Source: Hyphomicrobiales bacterium
GTDB taxonomy: Bacteria > Pseudomonadota > Alphaproteobacteria > Rhizobiales > Aestuariivirgaceae
Reading direction: 5' to 3'
Assembly: GCA_025363755.1 (NCBI GenBank)
Contig: JANYLQ010000044.1
Span: 17,406 to 81,405 of the forward strand
DNA length: 64,000 nucleotides
Shown here piece after piece: positions 40,466-50,170 of the stretch. The stretch's first letter is position 1. Each line of letters opens with the position of its first letter. The position numbers and the translations under genes are program-made. The notes beneath the pieces are model-generated. The model saw only the letters and a list, made by a program, of their open reading frames with translations. It was not told where the DNA came from and ran no database searches.

Positions 40466-41017
40466 ATGCGCATTTTGACAGTGTTATCGGTTTTGTTGGC
40501 TCTAAGTTCGTCAGCATTTTCCGCCGGGGATAATCTCAAAAGAGACGATCAGCTGGATAAGCTGTTTGGCGATTTGCATCAGGCTAAGACATCACGCGAC
40601 CCAGATAAAATCATCGCCGATATTTGGCAGATTTGGGGCAGCAATGATTCTCCGACGGCAGAGCTTCTGATCCGCCAAGGCACTGCGGCGATGAATGCGC
40701 ATGAATTTGATGCGGCCGAAAAAACTTTCGTCCAGCTGATTGAAAGCTATCCTAATTATGCCGAAGGCTGGAACAAGCGCGCCACGCTTTATTTCATCAT
40801 GGGCCGTTACGATAATTCTCTAACTGATATTCAGCATGTGCTTGATTTAGAGCCACGGCATTTTGGGGCACTTGCAGGCAAGGCGGCAATCTTGCGCGCG
40901 CAAGGCCACACGCGCGAAGCCTTGGGCGTGTTGCGAGAGACACTGGCGATTAATCCTCATATGGCTTCGGTTCAGCAGTCGATTAAAGAGTTGGAAAAAG
41001 AGCAGCCGGATATCTGA
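40466..41017 (+). CDS. Exported TPR-repeat protein
   Basis: This 183-residue protein has a signal peptide (RILTVLSVLLALSSSAFSAG) and about three TPR units (AAMNAHEFDAAEKTFVQLIESYP; KRATLYFIMGRYDNSLTDIQ; GKAAILRAQGHTREALGVLRE). TPR proteins mediate protein contacts; the partner is unknown. It is probably periplasmic. It is convergent with pyruvate kinase. Confidence 0.8.
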   Translation: MRILTVLSVLLALSSSAFSAGDNLKRDDQLDKLFGDLHQAKTSRDPDKIIADIWQIWGSNDSPTAELLIRQGTAAMNAHEFDAAEKTFVQLIESYPNYAEGWNKRATLYFIMGRYDNSLTDIQHVLDLEPRHFGALAGKAAILRAQGHTREALGVLRETLAINPHMASVQQSIKELEKEQPDI

Positions 41018-41048
41018 GGTTCTTTAAAAGCCTTGAATCCAAGGCTTA

Positions 41049-42482
41049 CTAAACGCCCTTGCCGCCCGGACCGACGGTGGCGATGCGCAGCATGTTGGTG
41101 GTGCCGGGCGCGCCAATAGGAACGCCTGCGGTGATGAGAATGCGTTCTCCAGATTTGGCGAAGCCTTCATCGAACGCGATCTTGCCCGCATTGGCGAACA
41201 TTTCATCTAATGATTTTGCATCTTCGACCAATACAGCATGGGTGCCCCATGTGAGTGCTAAGCGACGCGCTGTGTTGATGATCGGGGTAAGCGCAAGAAT
41301 GGGCATGAGAGGGCGTTCGCGCGCCACGCGGGCACCAGTGGAGCCTGAGCCCGTGTAGCAAACAATAGCGGGCACGTTGAGTGTTTCAGCAATTTGGCGG
41401 GCGGCGGCTGAAATTGCATCAGCGGCTGTAGCGCCTGGTTCGGCGCGTTGTGAATGAATGATGCTGCCATAATATTGATCATTCTCGGCAGACTGGGCGA
41501 TCTTATCCATGGTCTGCACGGTTTTTTCAGGCCAGGCACCAGAAGCACTTTCGGCAGATAGCATGACAGCATCAGCGCCTTCATAAACTGCTGTTGCCAC
41601 ATCTGAAACTTCAGCGCGGGTTGGAACAGGCTCAGTGATCATTGATTCAAGCATTTGTGTTGCCACAACCACGGGTTTGCCATATCGGCGGGCCATGCGG
41701 GTGATCTGCTTTTGACGAGCGGGAACCGTTTCGAGCGGAAGCTCAACGCCAAGATCGCCACGTGCCACCATCAGGCCGTCGGAAATTTTTAAAATCTCAT
41801 CGAGCACTGGAAGTGCGGATGGCTTTTCAATCTTGGCCATGACGCCAGCGCGACCCTTCACAAGGCGTTGGGCCTCAGCCACGTCTTCGGCGCGTTGCAC
41901 GAAGGACAGTGCGATCCAATCGACGCCCAAGCTTGCCGCTGCTTCTAAATCAGCGCGGTCTTTTTCGGTGAGCGCGGGGATAGCCAGCAAAGTATCTGGC
42001 AGGTTCACACCCTTGCGGTTGGACAGCATGCCGCCATAGATGATTTTGGTATCAAGGCGCGTAGGCGAAGCTTTGGTGATTTCTACACGCAAACGACCGT
42101 CATTCAAAAGTAAGCTGTCGCCTGCTTTGGCGCCCGCAAAAATTTCTGGATGGGGCAGGTATACGCGCGTTGCATCGCCCGGAGTAATGTCGGTATCAAA
42201 GGCAAAAGCCTCACCTGCAGTAAGTTTCACTTCCTTTTCAGCAAATGTGCCGATGCGGATTTTGGGGCCTTGCAGATCGGCGAGAATGCCAATCGGGCGC
42301 TTCACTTTTACTTCTACAGCGCGGATAAAACCGTGCAGCTGTTTTAACATCGCATGATCGGTGTGGCTCATATTGATGCGGAACACATCCACACCAGCAA
42401 TGAACAGTTTCTCGATCATCTCAAGTGAATTGGATGCCGGCCCCAGTGTTGCCAGGATTTTGACTTTACGTTTTCTATGCAA
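41049..42482 (-). CDS. pyk: Pyruvate kinase
   Basis: This 477-residue enzyme converts phosphoenolpyruvate and ADP to pyruvate and ATP. It has the start KVKILATLGPAS, the metal/PEP site MAKIEKPSAL ... MVARGDLGVELP, and VVATQMLESM. The C-terminal domain ends GAPGTTNMLRIATVG. A TTG start at 42482 (HRKRKVKIL) with AAGG about 9 bases upstream gives the normal N-terminus. The longer ORF-track start would overlap the upstream DUF1036 gene. The gap to that gene is two bases, so they form an operon. Confidence 0.93.
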   Translation of the reverse strand: MHRKRKVKILATLGPASNSLEMIEKLFIAGVDVFRINMSHTDHAMLKQLHGFIRAVEVKVKRPIGILADLQGPKIRIGTFAEKEVKLTAGEAFAFDTDITPGDATRVYLPHPEIFAGAKAGDSLLLNDGRLRVEITKASPTRLDTKIIYGGMLSNRKGVNLPDTLLAIPALTEKDRADLEAAASLGVDWIALSFVQRAEDVAEAQRLVKGRAGVMAKIEKPSALPVLDEILKISDGLMVARGDLGVELPLETVPARQKQITRMARRYGKPVVVATQMLESMITEPVPTRAEVSDVATAVYEGADAVMLSAESASGAWPEKTVQTMDKIAQSAENDQYYGSIIHSQRAEPGATAADAISAAARQIAETLNVPAIVCYTGSGSTGARVARERPLMPILALTPIINTARRLALTWGTHAVLVEDAKSLDEMFANAGKIAFDEGFAKSGERILITAGVPIGAPGTTNMLRIATVGPGGKGV

Positions 42483-42484
42483 AA

Positions 42485-42913
42485 TTATTGACCTTGTGTT
42501 GTTTTGTCGCCGGAGAGCGAAACTGTCCAATCGGATTCTTCTCCGGTATCAACCTCGAAGAAACCTTGTTTTTGAAATCCGCGCTCAGTGCACTGATCTA
42601 TGCCGCGAATTGTGAATATCTTATCACGGATGCAGATTTGCGCTTTGCCGCCCCAAGAGCCGCCTTTTTCATTATCCACTGCATAAACATAAAAGTAGCG
42701 GGAAACCAAAGCACCTTTAATGAGGGGAAGGCATTCTTGGGGTTTTACCGTCCACCAACCTTCTGAGGCCCAGCCCTCTTTATCTTTATAAGCGATTGCC
42801 ACACCAACGCGGCTGGCGGTGTTATTGCAAAGCTTGAGATCAGCTTTTGCAGGGGTTCCGGCGGCGCTCAGAAGCAATAATGCCCCTAGTCCTGCCCAGA
42901 AATTACGCGTCAT
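42485..42913 (-). CDS. DUF1036 exported protein
   Basis: This 142-residue protein has a signal peptide (FWAGLGALLLLSAAGTPAKA) and a mature DUF1036 domain (LKLCNNTASRVGVAIAYKD, then GWWTVKPQECLPLI and YFYVYA). Four or more Cys residues suggest disulphides in the periplasm. The family is common in Rhizobiales, and its role is not established. Placement directly upstream of pyk, two bases away, suggests co-transcription. Confidence 0.85.
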   Translation of the reverse strand: MTRNFWAGLGALLLLSAAGTPAKADLKLCNNTASRVGVAIAYKDKEGWASEGWWTVKPQECLPLIKGALVSRYFYVYAVDNEKGGSWGGKAQICIRDKIFTIRGIDQCTERGFQKQGFFEVDTGEESDWTVSLSGDKTTQGQ

Positions 42914-43070
42914 GCCGCCTCCTCCACTTGCCGTTTCAAATCATTCAAATCGGCATAGAACTAGGGCAATATGGTGGCATGTACAAGTGTTTCACCCTGT
43001 GGATTGCGCTAAACTGTGATTGGCGCGGGGGCAGGTTACGCCTATGTAAGGCAAAACAGGATTTCACCCC

Positions 43071-43355
43071 ATGGCCCTTGATGACAAGACCAAAACTGAG
43101 CTTGAAGCCGCTGCCTTTCGCCGCCTGATCACACATTTGCGTGGTCGCGAGGATGTGCAGAATATTGACCTTATGAATCTCGCTGGTTTTTGCCGCAATT
43201 GCTTGTCGAACTGGTTGGAAGACGCTGCCAAGGAGCAGGGCGCTGCTTTGACGAAAGACGATGCGCGCCAACATGTTTATGGCATGCCCTATGATGAGTG
43301 GAAGGCCAAGCACCAATCTAGCCCCACCCAAACGATCAAAACACCATCACATTAA
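43071..43355 (+). CDS. DUF1244 family protein
   Basis: This 94-residue protein carries the DUF1244 core: AAFRRLITHLRGREDVQNIDLMNL, then FCRNCLSNWL and the HVYGMPYDEWKAKHQ tail. The CRNC pair and nearby His suggest possible metal or redox chemistry, but the function is unknown. It is followed after 21 bases by gapR, an association I believe is common in alphaproteobacteria. Confidence 0.85.
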   Translation: MALDDKTKTELEAAAFRRLITHLRGREDVQNIDLMNLAGFCRNCLSNWLEDAAKEQGAALTKDDARQHVYGMPYDEWKAKHQSSPTQTIKTPSH

Positions 43356-43376
43356 ATTTAACCATCGGAGATACTT

Positions 43377-43646
43377 GTGGCTGACATTACCAAATCGAAT
43401 TTCGCTGAAGGCCAACTTAAGACCATCGTCGAGCGCATTGAACGCCTCGAAGAAGAAAAGAAAACCATCGCCGCTGACATCAAAGAAGTTTACGCCGAAG
43501 CTAAGGGTAACGGTTTTGACATCAAGATTTTGCGCAAGGTGATTTCACTGCGCAAAAAAGAGCCGCATGAGCGCTCTGAAGAAGAAGCGATGATTGATTT
43601 GTATTTGGCGGCACTTGGCATGAAAGTGGTGAGCGAGGCGGCTTGA
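43377..43646 (+). CDS. gapR: GapR nucleoid-associated protein (DUF2312)
   Basis: This 89-residue coiled-coil protein reads [39 protein letters not shown], the DUF2312 signature. GapR of Caulobacter clamps overtwisted DNA ahead of replication and transcription and supports chromosome replication. The start is GTG 43377. It probably forms an operon with the DUF1244 gene. Confidence 0.92.
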   Translation: MADITKSNFAEGQLKTIVERIERLEEEKKTIAADIKEVYAEAKGNGFDIKILRKVISLRKKEPHERSEEEAMIDLYLAALGMKVVSEAA

Positions 43647-43685
43647 AAAAGGTAGAAATGAGTACAGCCGTTTCGGTAAGTGCGA

Positions 43686-44405
43686 ATGAAAAATATATCA
43701 ATTCTCATACCTATCTACGAAGAGACAGCTGCGCTTTCCTTTTCAAAATTCTATTTTGATCAATTGGTGCTGAACCCGACCTATGTGTTGGATTCTAAGC
43801 GTATTGATCGACGGGATGAAGTTGAAGCATTGTTGGGAAGAAGTGTAGCAATTTATGAAAACCCCGGCTCATTTTATGAAGCGAACTTTCAAAACTTTTT
43901 GGACTTGGCGGATACAGATTGGGTCTTGCGTATTGATTGCGATGAAGTACCAAATTTAGCGATGCTTGAGCATTGTAAAAAATTTTCAGCACGTCCTACT
44001 GATCATTATTGTGGGTTTGATAGAGATGATTTGATCTGGCAAGATGATCATTTTGATCGCCTTGCCTATGCGCCGCTCTTCGTGGATTCACAGTACCGAC
44101 TATTCAATCGCAACAAAGTAAAAGTCATCGAGAAAGTTCACACGCCTGGGTTTCATGTCCCCAAGTGGAAATTACCATTTCCATTTTGGCATGCTCCACG
44201 GTCAGCTCGACTTTATCATTTGCAACGCGTTTTTCTCTCTTACCAGCAACGCCTAGAGAAGTCCGCACGATATGACAGTGGTGGGCAAAGTGCGCAGCTC
44301 AGCTTGTGGAACACAAGGCTGGATGATTCCTTCAAATGGAAACCGATGCGCGATGATGCATTAACAAATATTTTTTTACAATGGACTCAGTCGAAGGAGG
44401 CTTAA
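43686..44405 (+). CDS. Putative glycosyltransferase-like protein
   Basis: This 239-residue protein begins with a strand-like start (NISILIPIYEETA) and has the DxD-like motif RIDCDEVPN around residue 85, as in GT-A glycosyltransferases of the family 2 type. Later aromatic-rich segments (PKWKLPFPFWHAPRSARLYHL) have no clear family for me. It is shorter than most GT2 enzymes and lacks membrane helices. ATG 43686 was preferred to GTG 43680. It follows gapR by 39 bases, but the nucleotide style is more AT-rich than its neighbours. Confidence in the enzymatic class is modest. Confidence 0.6.
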   Translation: MKNISILIPIYEETAALSFSKFYFDQLVLNPTYVLDSKRIDRRDEVEALLGRSVAIYENPGSFYEANFQNFLDLADTDWVLRIDCDEVPNLAMLEHCKKFSARPTDHYCGFDRDDLIWQDDHFDRLAYAPLFVDSQYRLFNRNKVKVIEKVHTPGFHVPKWKLPFPFWHAPRSARLYHLQRVFLSYQQRLEKSARYDSGGQSAQLSLWNTRLDDSFKWKPMRDDALTNIFLQWTQSKEA

Positions 44406-44452
44406 TCGCGAATAAGGCGCCACGAAGCCCCCCACTTCTAATTCCACAATAA

Positions 44453-46075
44453 TTACTGGGTTACTAACTGCCCGACCTTCAACAGCTTCGCGGTCTTTGG
44501 CACGGCCGCGTCGAGATTGCCTTTGCCGTCGCGGTTTATCACCACCAAATCGCCCTTACCTTCAGCCGTCTGTTGGCTGGTCCAAGGATCAGTGGCTTCA
44601 CCAACCAGTGATGCTTGGAGGGGCAGTGGAGATTCGCTGTTGTCACCGATCATCGATGGCGCGCCGTCACGGCGGATTGTGGCGTCGGGGTTCAGCGAGA
44701 GCTGTGGCCACCAGTTGATATCACTGCCACCCGCCGAAGCAAGGAGCGGCTTGATAACAGGCACTTCTGTTGCTGTGCCTGCGCGCAGTTCGGCGGCAAA
44801 ATTGCCTTTGCCTTTTTTGTTCGAGGTCTGAATTTTAACTGTTGGATCAGGCTCAGCGGAGGCTTGTTCCATCAAAGTGCTTAGAGCGGCACTGCCCAAT
44901 GGGGAAGATGCCTGGCCAGATTGATTATCTGGTGGGGCGCTGGCTGCAGAAATGCGGAACATTTGTGGCGCAGGCTTCATATTTGCCGCAGCCATCAACA
45001 TGACTTCAACTGGCTTCAAACGTGGCTTTGGAATGGGGTAGCCCTGCTTTACCTGTGGTTCAGCAGCGCCATTATCTGCGGCCTCAACGACAGGTTCAGG
45101 CGGCACAAGTTCGGCCTTCACCGGAGCCACAATTTTTGGCTTTGGCGGAGGTGCGGCTGCATCCTGCGCGAGATCGCCCAAAGACGCCATTTGATCAGCG
45201 TTTACCTTTGTGCCAGCAACCGGTGATGGTTTGGGCGCTGGAGGTGTTGCAGCGTCAGCTGAAAGATCAGCGATATCTTCTTGTGATCCTGCATAAGCGG
45301 TTTCAACTGGCTTAGCTGTTGGAATTTCAGCTGCTGCCACTTGTGCGTCTGGTTGTTTCTTGCCTGTCAGCCTGCCGATCAGAGCAATAAGACCGCCACC
45401 TTTTGTGGGTTGATCTTCGTCTTGAACCTCTGGGTTGCTGCCGCCGCTATTGCCGCCGCGCACATAGCGACCGACATATTTACGGCCATCACGCATGATG
45501 GAAGCCATCTGGCTGTCGCTGATATGTGGGCCCCAATGGCGCACATGGCCAGAATCAACATGTAAGAAGCCGGTTGGGCCGCCCGCGGAACGATAATAAC
45601 CTACGCCGCCCATTTGGTGGGCCAAGGCCACGTTGCGGATTTTTTGGGTCGGCACATCAGGGAAATAGAAATCAATGGCGTGGCCAACCATGTGCTGGCT
45701 TTGCTTGGCCACATGGCGGCCGATGCGGTGCAAAAATGCATTGGTTGCGGGTGAGCGATAGCCGCACACAATATGAACCGGCTGGTGCGAGCCTAAATCT
45801 TCGTGCAATTCCCACACCAGATCAATGGTGCGTGGATCAATGGTAATGGTTTGTTGCTTGCGCCAATCGCGCAGCAGATAGTTAATCTGCTTCATTGCGG
45901 ACGGAATATATTTGCCATCCTTTTTATAGGTGATGTTCAGGCTTTCGCCCGTGTGCATATGATAGAGCGATATAGTTCGGGTTTCACCACCGGCAATGGT
46001 TGGCGCAGATGCAAAGCCAAAGGCTCCCACTGCGAGAGTTCCCGCAATAGCCGTCGAAACCAGGGTCTTTTTCAT
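44453..46075 (-). CDS. DUF882 / M15-like zinc peptidase with long Pro-Ala-rich tail
   Basis: This envelope protein of about 540 residues has a signal peptide (KKTLVSTAIAGTLAVGAFGFASA) and a DUF882 (YcbK-like, M15 fold) domain. The domain includes CGYRSPATNAFLHRIG, the Zn motif HMVGHAIDFYF and FLHVDSGHVRHWGP. After about residue 235 the chain is low-complexity and rich in Pro, Ala and acidic residues, probably disordered. The likely role is cleavage of murein peptides. The start is uncertain; upstream in-frame starts (46126, 46141) exist without good ribosome sites. It lies next to an L,D-transpeptidase gene on the same strand. Confidence 0.82.
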   Translation of the reverse strand: MKKTLVSTAIAGTLAVGAFGFASAPTIAGGETRTISLYHMHTGESLNITYKKDGKYIPSAMKQINYLLRDWRKQQTITIDPRTIDLVWELHEDLGSHQPVHIVCGYRSPATNAFLHRIGRHVAKQSQHMVGHAIDFYFPDVPTQKIRNVALAHQMGGVGYYRSAGGPTGFLHVDSGHVRHWGPHISDSQMASIMRDGRKYVGRYVRGGNSGGSNPEVQDEDQPTKGGGLIALIGRLTGKKQPDAQVAAAEIPTAKPVETAYAGSQEDIADLSADAATPPAPKPSPVAGTKVNADQMASLGDLAQDAAAPPPKPKIVAPVKAELVPPEPVVEAADNGAAEPQVKQGYPIPKPRLKPVEVMLMAAANMKPAPQMFRISAASAPPDNQSGQASSPLGSAALSTLMEQASAEPDPTVKIQTSNKKGKGNFAAELRAGTATEVPVIKPLLASAGGSDINWWPQLSLNPDATIRRDGAPSMIGDNSESPLPLQASLVGEATDPWTSQQTAEGKGDLVVINRDGKGNLDAAVPKTAKLLKVGQLVTQ

Positions 46076-46301
46076 ACGCGACTGCAAGTCTTGACGATGT
46101 CCGGCGTTCCAGATTTTTAATACCATACTCAACACACACACCGGGCGGAACCCGACTCCTATATTCGTCTCCGTCTCTAGTGTCGGTGAGAGTAACCCAC
46201 TTTAACTACTTACGGCACTTCGGACAAGATTGGGGCAGCGATAAGGCATTCCCTTGGTTAATGCAGTTTGCCCGAATGTACTTAATGGGAGTTTAAAAAG
46301 T

Positions 46302-48365
46302 TCAATTTTGATTCAAACCGCCATCAATTGCTCCGGCGGTTGCTATATCACCGGAATCAATGGGTTTTTTGGCCAATGGGTCATAAGCAAAGGCCTTGGC
46401 CATGGCTGTGTCTCGACCATAAATATCATTATAGAATTGAATCTTACCGGAATCATCTGCCCAAGCTGTGAAATAGGTTAGATAAACCGGCACTTTTTCA
46501 GCAAGATTTATGGAGTGACTGTCAACGAAAGCTTCTGTTGGATCTGCTTTTTTATTCTTTTTTGCTTTTTGACCAAGATTCTGTGCCACCTCTTCTTGGC
46601 TCATATTAAGGAGAACTGCCGCAAATTCACGTGGGTTTTGAACGCGCACACAACCATGGCTGAAGGCACGGGTTGATTCGGCAAACAGGTTCTTGGTAGG
46701 CGTATCATGCATGTAAATATCGTGCGCATTCGGGAACAGGAATTTTAACTCACCCAGAGCATTGTCAGAGCCAGGCGGTTGTTGCACGCCAAATGTTGGT
46801 GCTTGGCCCATGCCCCACCAATCAACATCACTTGAGGAAATGACATCACCATTGGAGTCCACGAGTTTGAACCCATTGCGATCAAGATAGCTCGGATCTT
46901 TGCGGGACTTGGGGCCATATTCATTGACAATGATAGAAGCTGGAACACCCCAAGACGGATTGAATACCACAGTTTCAATTTGATCATAGAATGAATAGGT
47001 CTGGTTCATCGGCTTGCCAACGATAACTTTGCTATGCCACGCCACTTTGTTGTGATCAAAGACATTCACTTCATAAGCAGGCTGGTTGACGAACACAAAG
47101 CGCGTGCCAAGATTTTTTGGAAGCCAGCGCAAGCGCTCCATGTTAAACACAATTCGTTGACGCTCATCAGCGCTGTGATCGGCGTTTAGAGCGTCGAGCG
47201 TTGCTACGTCAACAATGCCGGTTAACTTGATTTTGCTACTGGCCTGAAAATTACGAAGGCTTTTGCTTAGTTTTTTATCCAAAACTTTTGGATCAGCCTT
47301 GCTATCAAGATCAGCAACGGCAATGCCCAGACCTTGCAATCTTGTGCGAATGGCGGGGATGCGTTCATCAACAGCGCCGACTTTTACATCAGGCCCGTCG
47401 GCAATTACGTTTAGCTTTTTGCCGCCATCAATTGTTTCAGCCAATGCCTTTTTGAAAATCGCATATTGCGGATGGGTTGGAACCAAGCTGGCAAAATAGG
47501 ATTCCGGAAATGGCGAATAGCCAATTACTTTCATCACGGCATCTGCGGCCACTGTTTGTGGCTTTATATCATTGTAAAGCGACAAGCGATTTGGATCAAA
47601 CTGGCCACCCGAAAGATGCCGTGCGTACTTAACGGCGGCAACAGTCATTGCGATGTCAAACCGGGCAATTTTCAACGGGTTGCCGGCCAAAGCTTCGTCG
47701 ACGTTATCAAAACTGATTAGGCCGACTGGCAGGTAATTTTTTGCAGCCAAACCATCAACTGCGGCATTAGACATCAATTTTAAAACAGATTTTGCGCGTG
47801 GCGTGATATGTCCGCCTTGCGTCCAAATCGGTCTGAAACTATTCGCGCCATAAAAAGCTAAAATAGCCTTGCGTTCCGAGTCAACGGTGCGAATATTTGT
47901 AGCCTTGTTAATCAGCTCAATACGAATTGATTCAGCTTCTTGGCTTTTGGCTTCTATTTTCAGAAGGGCAGAGTCATAAACCGGAACGACCAAAGGCGGG
48001 AAGTAGCTGACGTTGCCCAGACCAAGGCCCGGCAATGGATCAGGCTCAGATTGGTCCGCTAGTATTTCCCTCTGTCGCTGCTTTTTCGAAGGCACAGATT
48101 CGCCGTAAAAGATGCGAATGCCGTCGGATTCATTTTGATTTTGCTTGTCAATTTGGTTTTGCTCCCACCACGTCAGCTTGGCACCATCAGTTGAACCGAA
48201 TAGTGGACGAGATGGTGTGCGTGTCTGCGTTCCACCAAATAAGCTTTCAAAGAAACCTAAGCGCTTTTTATAAACCTTTTGTTCAGCATCAGCCGTGCCA
48301 GCAAACAAGGCAAAGGCGGCCAATCCAACTAGTAAGTTAGAGGAAAATTTAGACATTTTACCCAT
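46302..48365 (-). CDS. L,D-transpeptidase of the YcbB (LdtD) type
   Basis: This 687-residue periplasmic enzyme forms 3-3 peptidoglycan cross-links. A signal peptide (NLLVGLAAFALFAGTADA) is followed by a long N-terminal scaffold region, a peptidoglycan-binding-like segment (about 380-410, LRNFQASSKIKLTGIVDVATLDAL), and the YkuD catalytic domain. The active site is intact in MHDTPTKNLF and AFSHGCVRVQNP. The start may be ATG 48365 or 48356. It lies between the sigma-54 regulator and the DUF882 peptidase on one strand. Confidence 0.88.
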   Translation of the reverse strand: MGKMSKFSSNLLVGLAAFALFAGTADAEQKVYKKRLGFFESLFGGTQTRTPSRPLFGSTDGAKLTWWEQNQIDKQNQNESDGIRIFYGESVPSKKQRQREILADQSEPDPLPGLGLGNVSYFPPLVVPVYDSALLKIEAKSQEAESIRIELINKATNIRTVDSERKAILAFYGANSFRPIWTQGGHITPRAKSVLKLMSNAAVDGLAAKNYLPVGLISFDNVDEALAGNPLKIARFDIAMTVAAVKYARHLSGGQFDPNRLSLYNDIKPQTVAADAVMKVIGYSPFPESYFASLVPTHPQYAIFKKALAETIDGGKKLNVIADGPDVKVGAVDERIPAIRTRLQGLGIAVADLDSKADPKVLDKKLSKSLRNFQASSKIKLTGIVDVATLDALNADHSADERQRIVFNMERLRWLPKNLGTRFVFVNQPAYEVNVFDHNKVAWHSKVIVGKPMNQTYSFYDQIETVVFNPSWGVPASIIVNEYGPKSRKDPSYLDRNGFKLVDSNGDVISSSDVDWWGMGQAPTFGVQQPPGSDNALGELKFLFPNAHDIYMHDTPTKNLFAESTRAFSHGCVRVQNPREFAAVLLNMSQEEVAQNLGQKAKKNKKADPTEAFVDSHSINLAEKVPVYLTYFTAWADDSGKIQFYNDIYGRDTAMAKAFAYDPLAKKPIDSGDIATAGAIDGGLNQN

Positions 48366-48460
48366 CTTTCAACCAAGCCCCCAAAGTTAGCGCAAGTTAA
48401 ACGTGTGTTTGTGGCGATTCAATGGGTATAAGCCCGCAATACTATAATATTGTTTGGGTG

Positions 48461-49948
48461 TTACCCAGCGGCCTCTTCCAGACCTAAATCACGCATCTTA
48501 CGGTAAAGCGTTGACCGCCCAATGCCCAGCTTACGCGCCACCTCAGACATTTGCCCGCGGTAGCGGTGCATTGCCAATTTGATCATATCCGCTTCAACTT
48601 CTTCCAAAGTACGGATATGGCCACCGTCGGTTACAATTGAAACACCGATGGCATTGCCGTCGCTGACTTGGTTGGTATTTGTACGCACCTGATTATTACC
48701 GTCGGGCCTACGCAAAGTGTGTGGCGCGGGAATTGGGGCTGCTGGAATTTTAACCTCAAAGCCATCAACTAAAGCGGCAATTTGCGGGAAGTCTTGGATA
48801 TCGAGAATGTCAGTTTCGCAGAGCACGATAGCGCGGAATACCGTGTTTTCGATTTGGCGCACATTGCCTGGCCACGCGTAAGCTTGCAGCATTTGTAATG
48901 CATGCGCAGTGATACCATGAACTTTTCGGCCTTCTTCTGCGGCAAGCTTGGTGATGAAGTGGTTGACCAATGCTGGAATATCATCTTTCCGGTCACGCAG
49001 CGGCGGCACCATGATAGGGTAGACATTCAAACGATAATAGAGGTCTTCGCGGAATTTTCCGGCCTTCACCATTTCGATCATATCGCGATTGGTGGCTGAA
49101 AGCAGGCGAATATTCACTTTCACAGGCTTGCGGCTGCCGACGGGATCAATTTCGCCTTCTTGTATGGCGCGCAACAGTTTGACCTGCATTTCAAGTGGCA
49201 AATCAGCGACTTCATCAAGGAAAAGTGTTCCGCCGTCGGCTTCTTGGAATTTACCGAGATGCTTGTTGTTAGCGCCTGTGAAAGAACCTTTCTCATGGCC
49301 GAATAAAGTCGATTCCACCAAGTTTTCTGGGATCGCACCACAATTAACGGCAATAAATGGTTTTCCTGCGCGTTCGCTTTCGCCTTGAATTGCGCGAGCA
49401 ATCATTTCTTTGCCAACGCCTGATTCACCTTCAATGAGAATCGGAATGTTGGATTGCGCGCCACGGCGACCAAGTCGGATGACATTGGCCATGGCGGGTG
49501 ATGAGGCAACTAGATCGTCAAAGCTTAATGCGCCCGTTACTTTCTTATTGAGGCGTTTTACTTCCTCCGTCAGTGCATTTACTTTCAACAAATTCTGCAT
49601 TGAAACGCGCAGACGCTCTGGCGAGACGGGCTTTACAACAAAATCATCCGCGCCCGCACGCATCGCTTTAATCACTGTTTCGATAGAGCCTTGTGATGTT
49701 TGCACGATGACCGGCAAATCGCCGCGAATAGCTTGAAGTTTTTCCAAAAACTCTAAGCCGTTCATGCCCGGCATCATCAAATCAAGAATTGCTAGCCCGA
49801 TGGTAGAGCCAGACTGAGAGCTTAGTACCTCTATGCCTTTGCTGCCATTTTCAACAGCGACAGCTTCGAAACCGAAACGCTTGACCATTTCTTCCAGAAT
49901 ACGACGCTGGGCTGGTTCATCTTCAACTATAAGGACTCTGGATGTCAT
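48461..49948 (-). CDS. Sigma-54-dependent response regulator (NtrC/TacA type)
   Basis: This 495-residue regulator has a receiver domain (RVLIVEDEPAQRR, phosphoacceptor Asp in LAILDLMMPG), an AAA+ domain with Walker A GESGVGKEM and the sigma-54 loop GSFTGA (Ala to Ser variant of GAFTGA), and a Fis-type HTH (EVARKLGIGRSTLYRKM). No histidine kinase gene is adjacent. It resembles the alphaproteobacterial TacA group. Its location upstream of two murein genes suggests control of envelope genes, but no target site was identified. Confidence 0.9.
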   Translation of the reverse strand: MTSRVLIVEDEPAQRRILEEMVKRFGFEAVAVENGSKGIEVLSSQSGSTIGLAILDLMMPGMNGLEFLEKLQAIRGDLPVIVQTSQGSIETVIKAMRAGADDFVVKPVSPERLRVSMQNLLKVNALTEEVKRLNKKVTGALSFDDLVASSPAMANVIRLGRRGAQSNIPILIEGESGVGKEMIARAIQGESERAGKPFIAVNCGAIPENLVESTLFGHEKGSFTGANNKHLGKFQEADGGTLFLDEVADLPLEMQVKLLRAIQEGEIDPVGSRKPVKVNIRLLSATNRDMIEMVKAGKFREDLYYRLNVYPIMVPPLRDRKDDIPALVNHFITKLAAEEGRKVHGITAHALQMLQAYAWPGNVRQIENTVFRAIVLCETDILDIQDFPQIAALVDGFEVKIPAAPIPAPHTLRRPDGNNQVRTNTNQVSDGNAIGVSIVTDGGHIRTLEEVEADMIKLAMHRYRGQMSEVARKLGIGRSTLYRKMRDLGLEEAAG

Positions 49949-50170
49949 ACGTTTATTCGCTCACCAATTCACTGGGTCAGTTTCGCGTCTGCCTCGCCGC
50001 AGCTGACCGCTTGTTGAGCAATTTGTGGCAGGTAGTGGTAAAGGCCAGCTTAACAATATAGCACATTTAGATACAGGTGGCTGTTTTCCATCTAAGTTGA
50101 AGGCTGAACAAGTGTTGTTTTCCTTATAAACGTGGGCCATATGCAGAAATGAAATTAAAAGGAATGTTTT

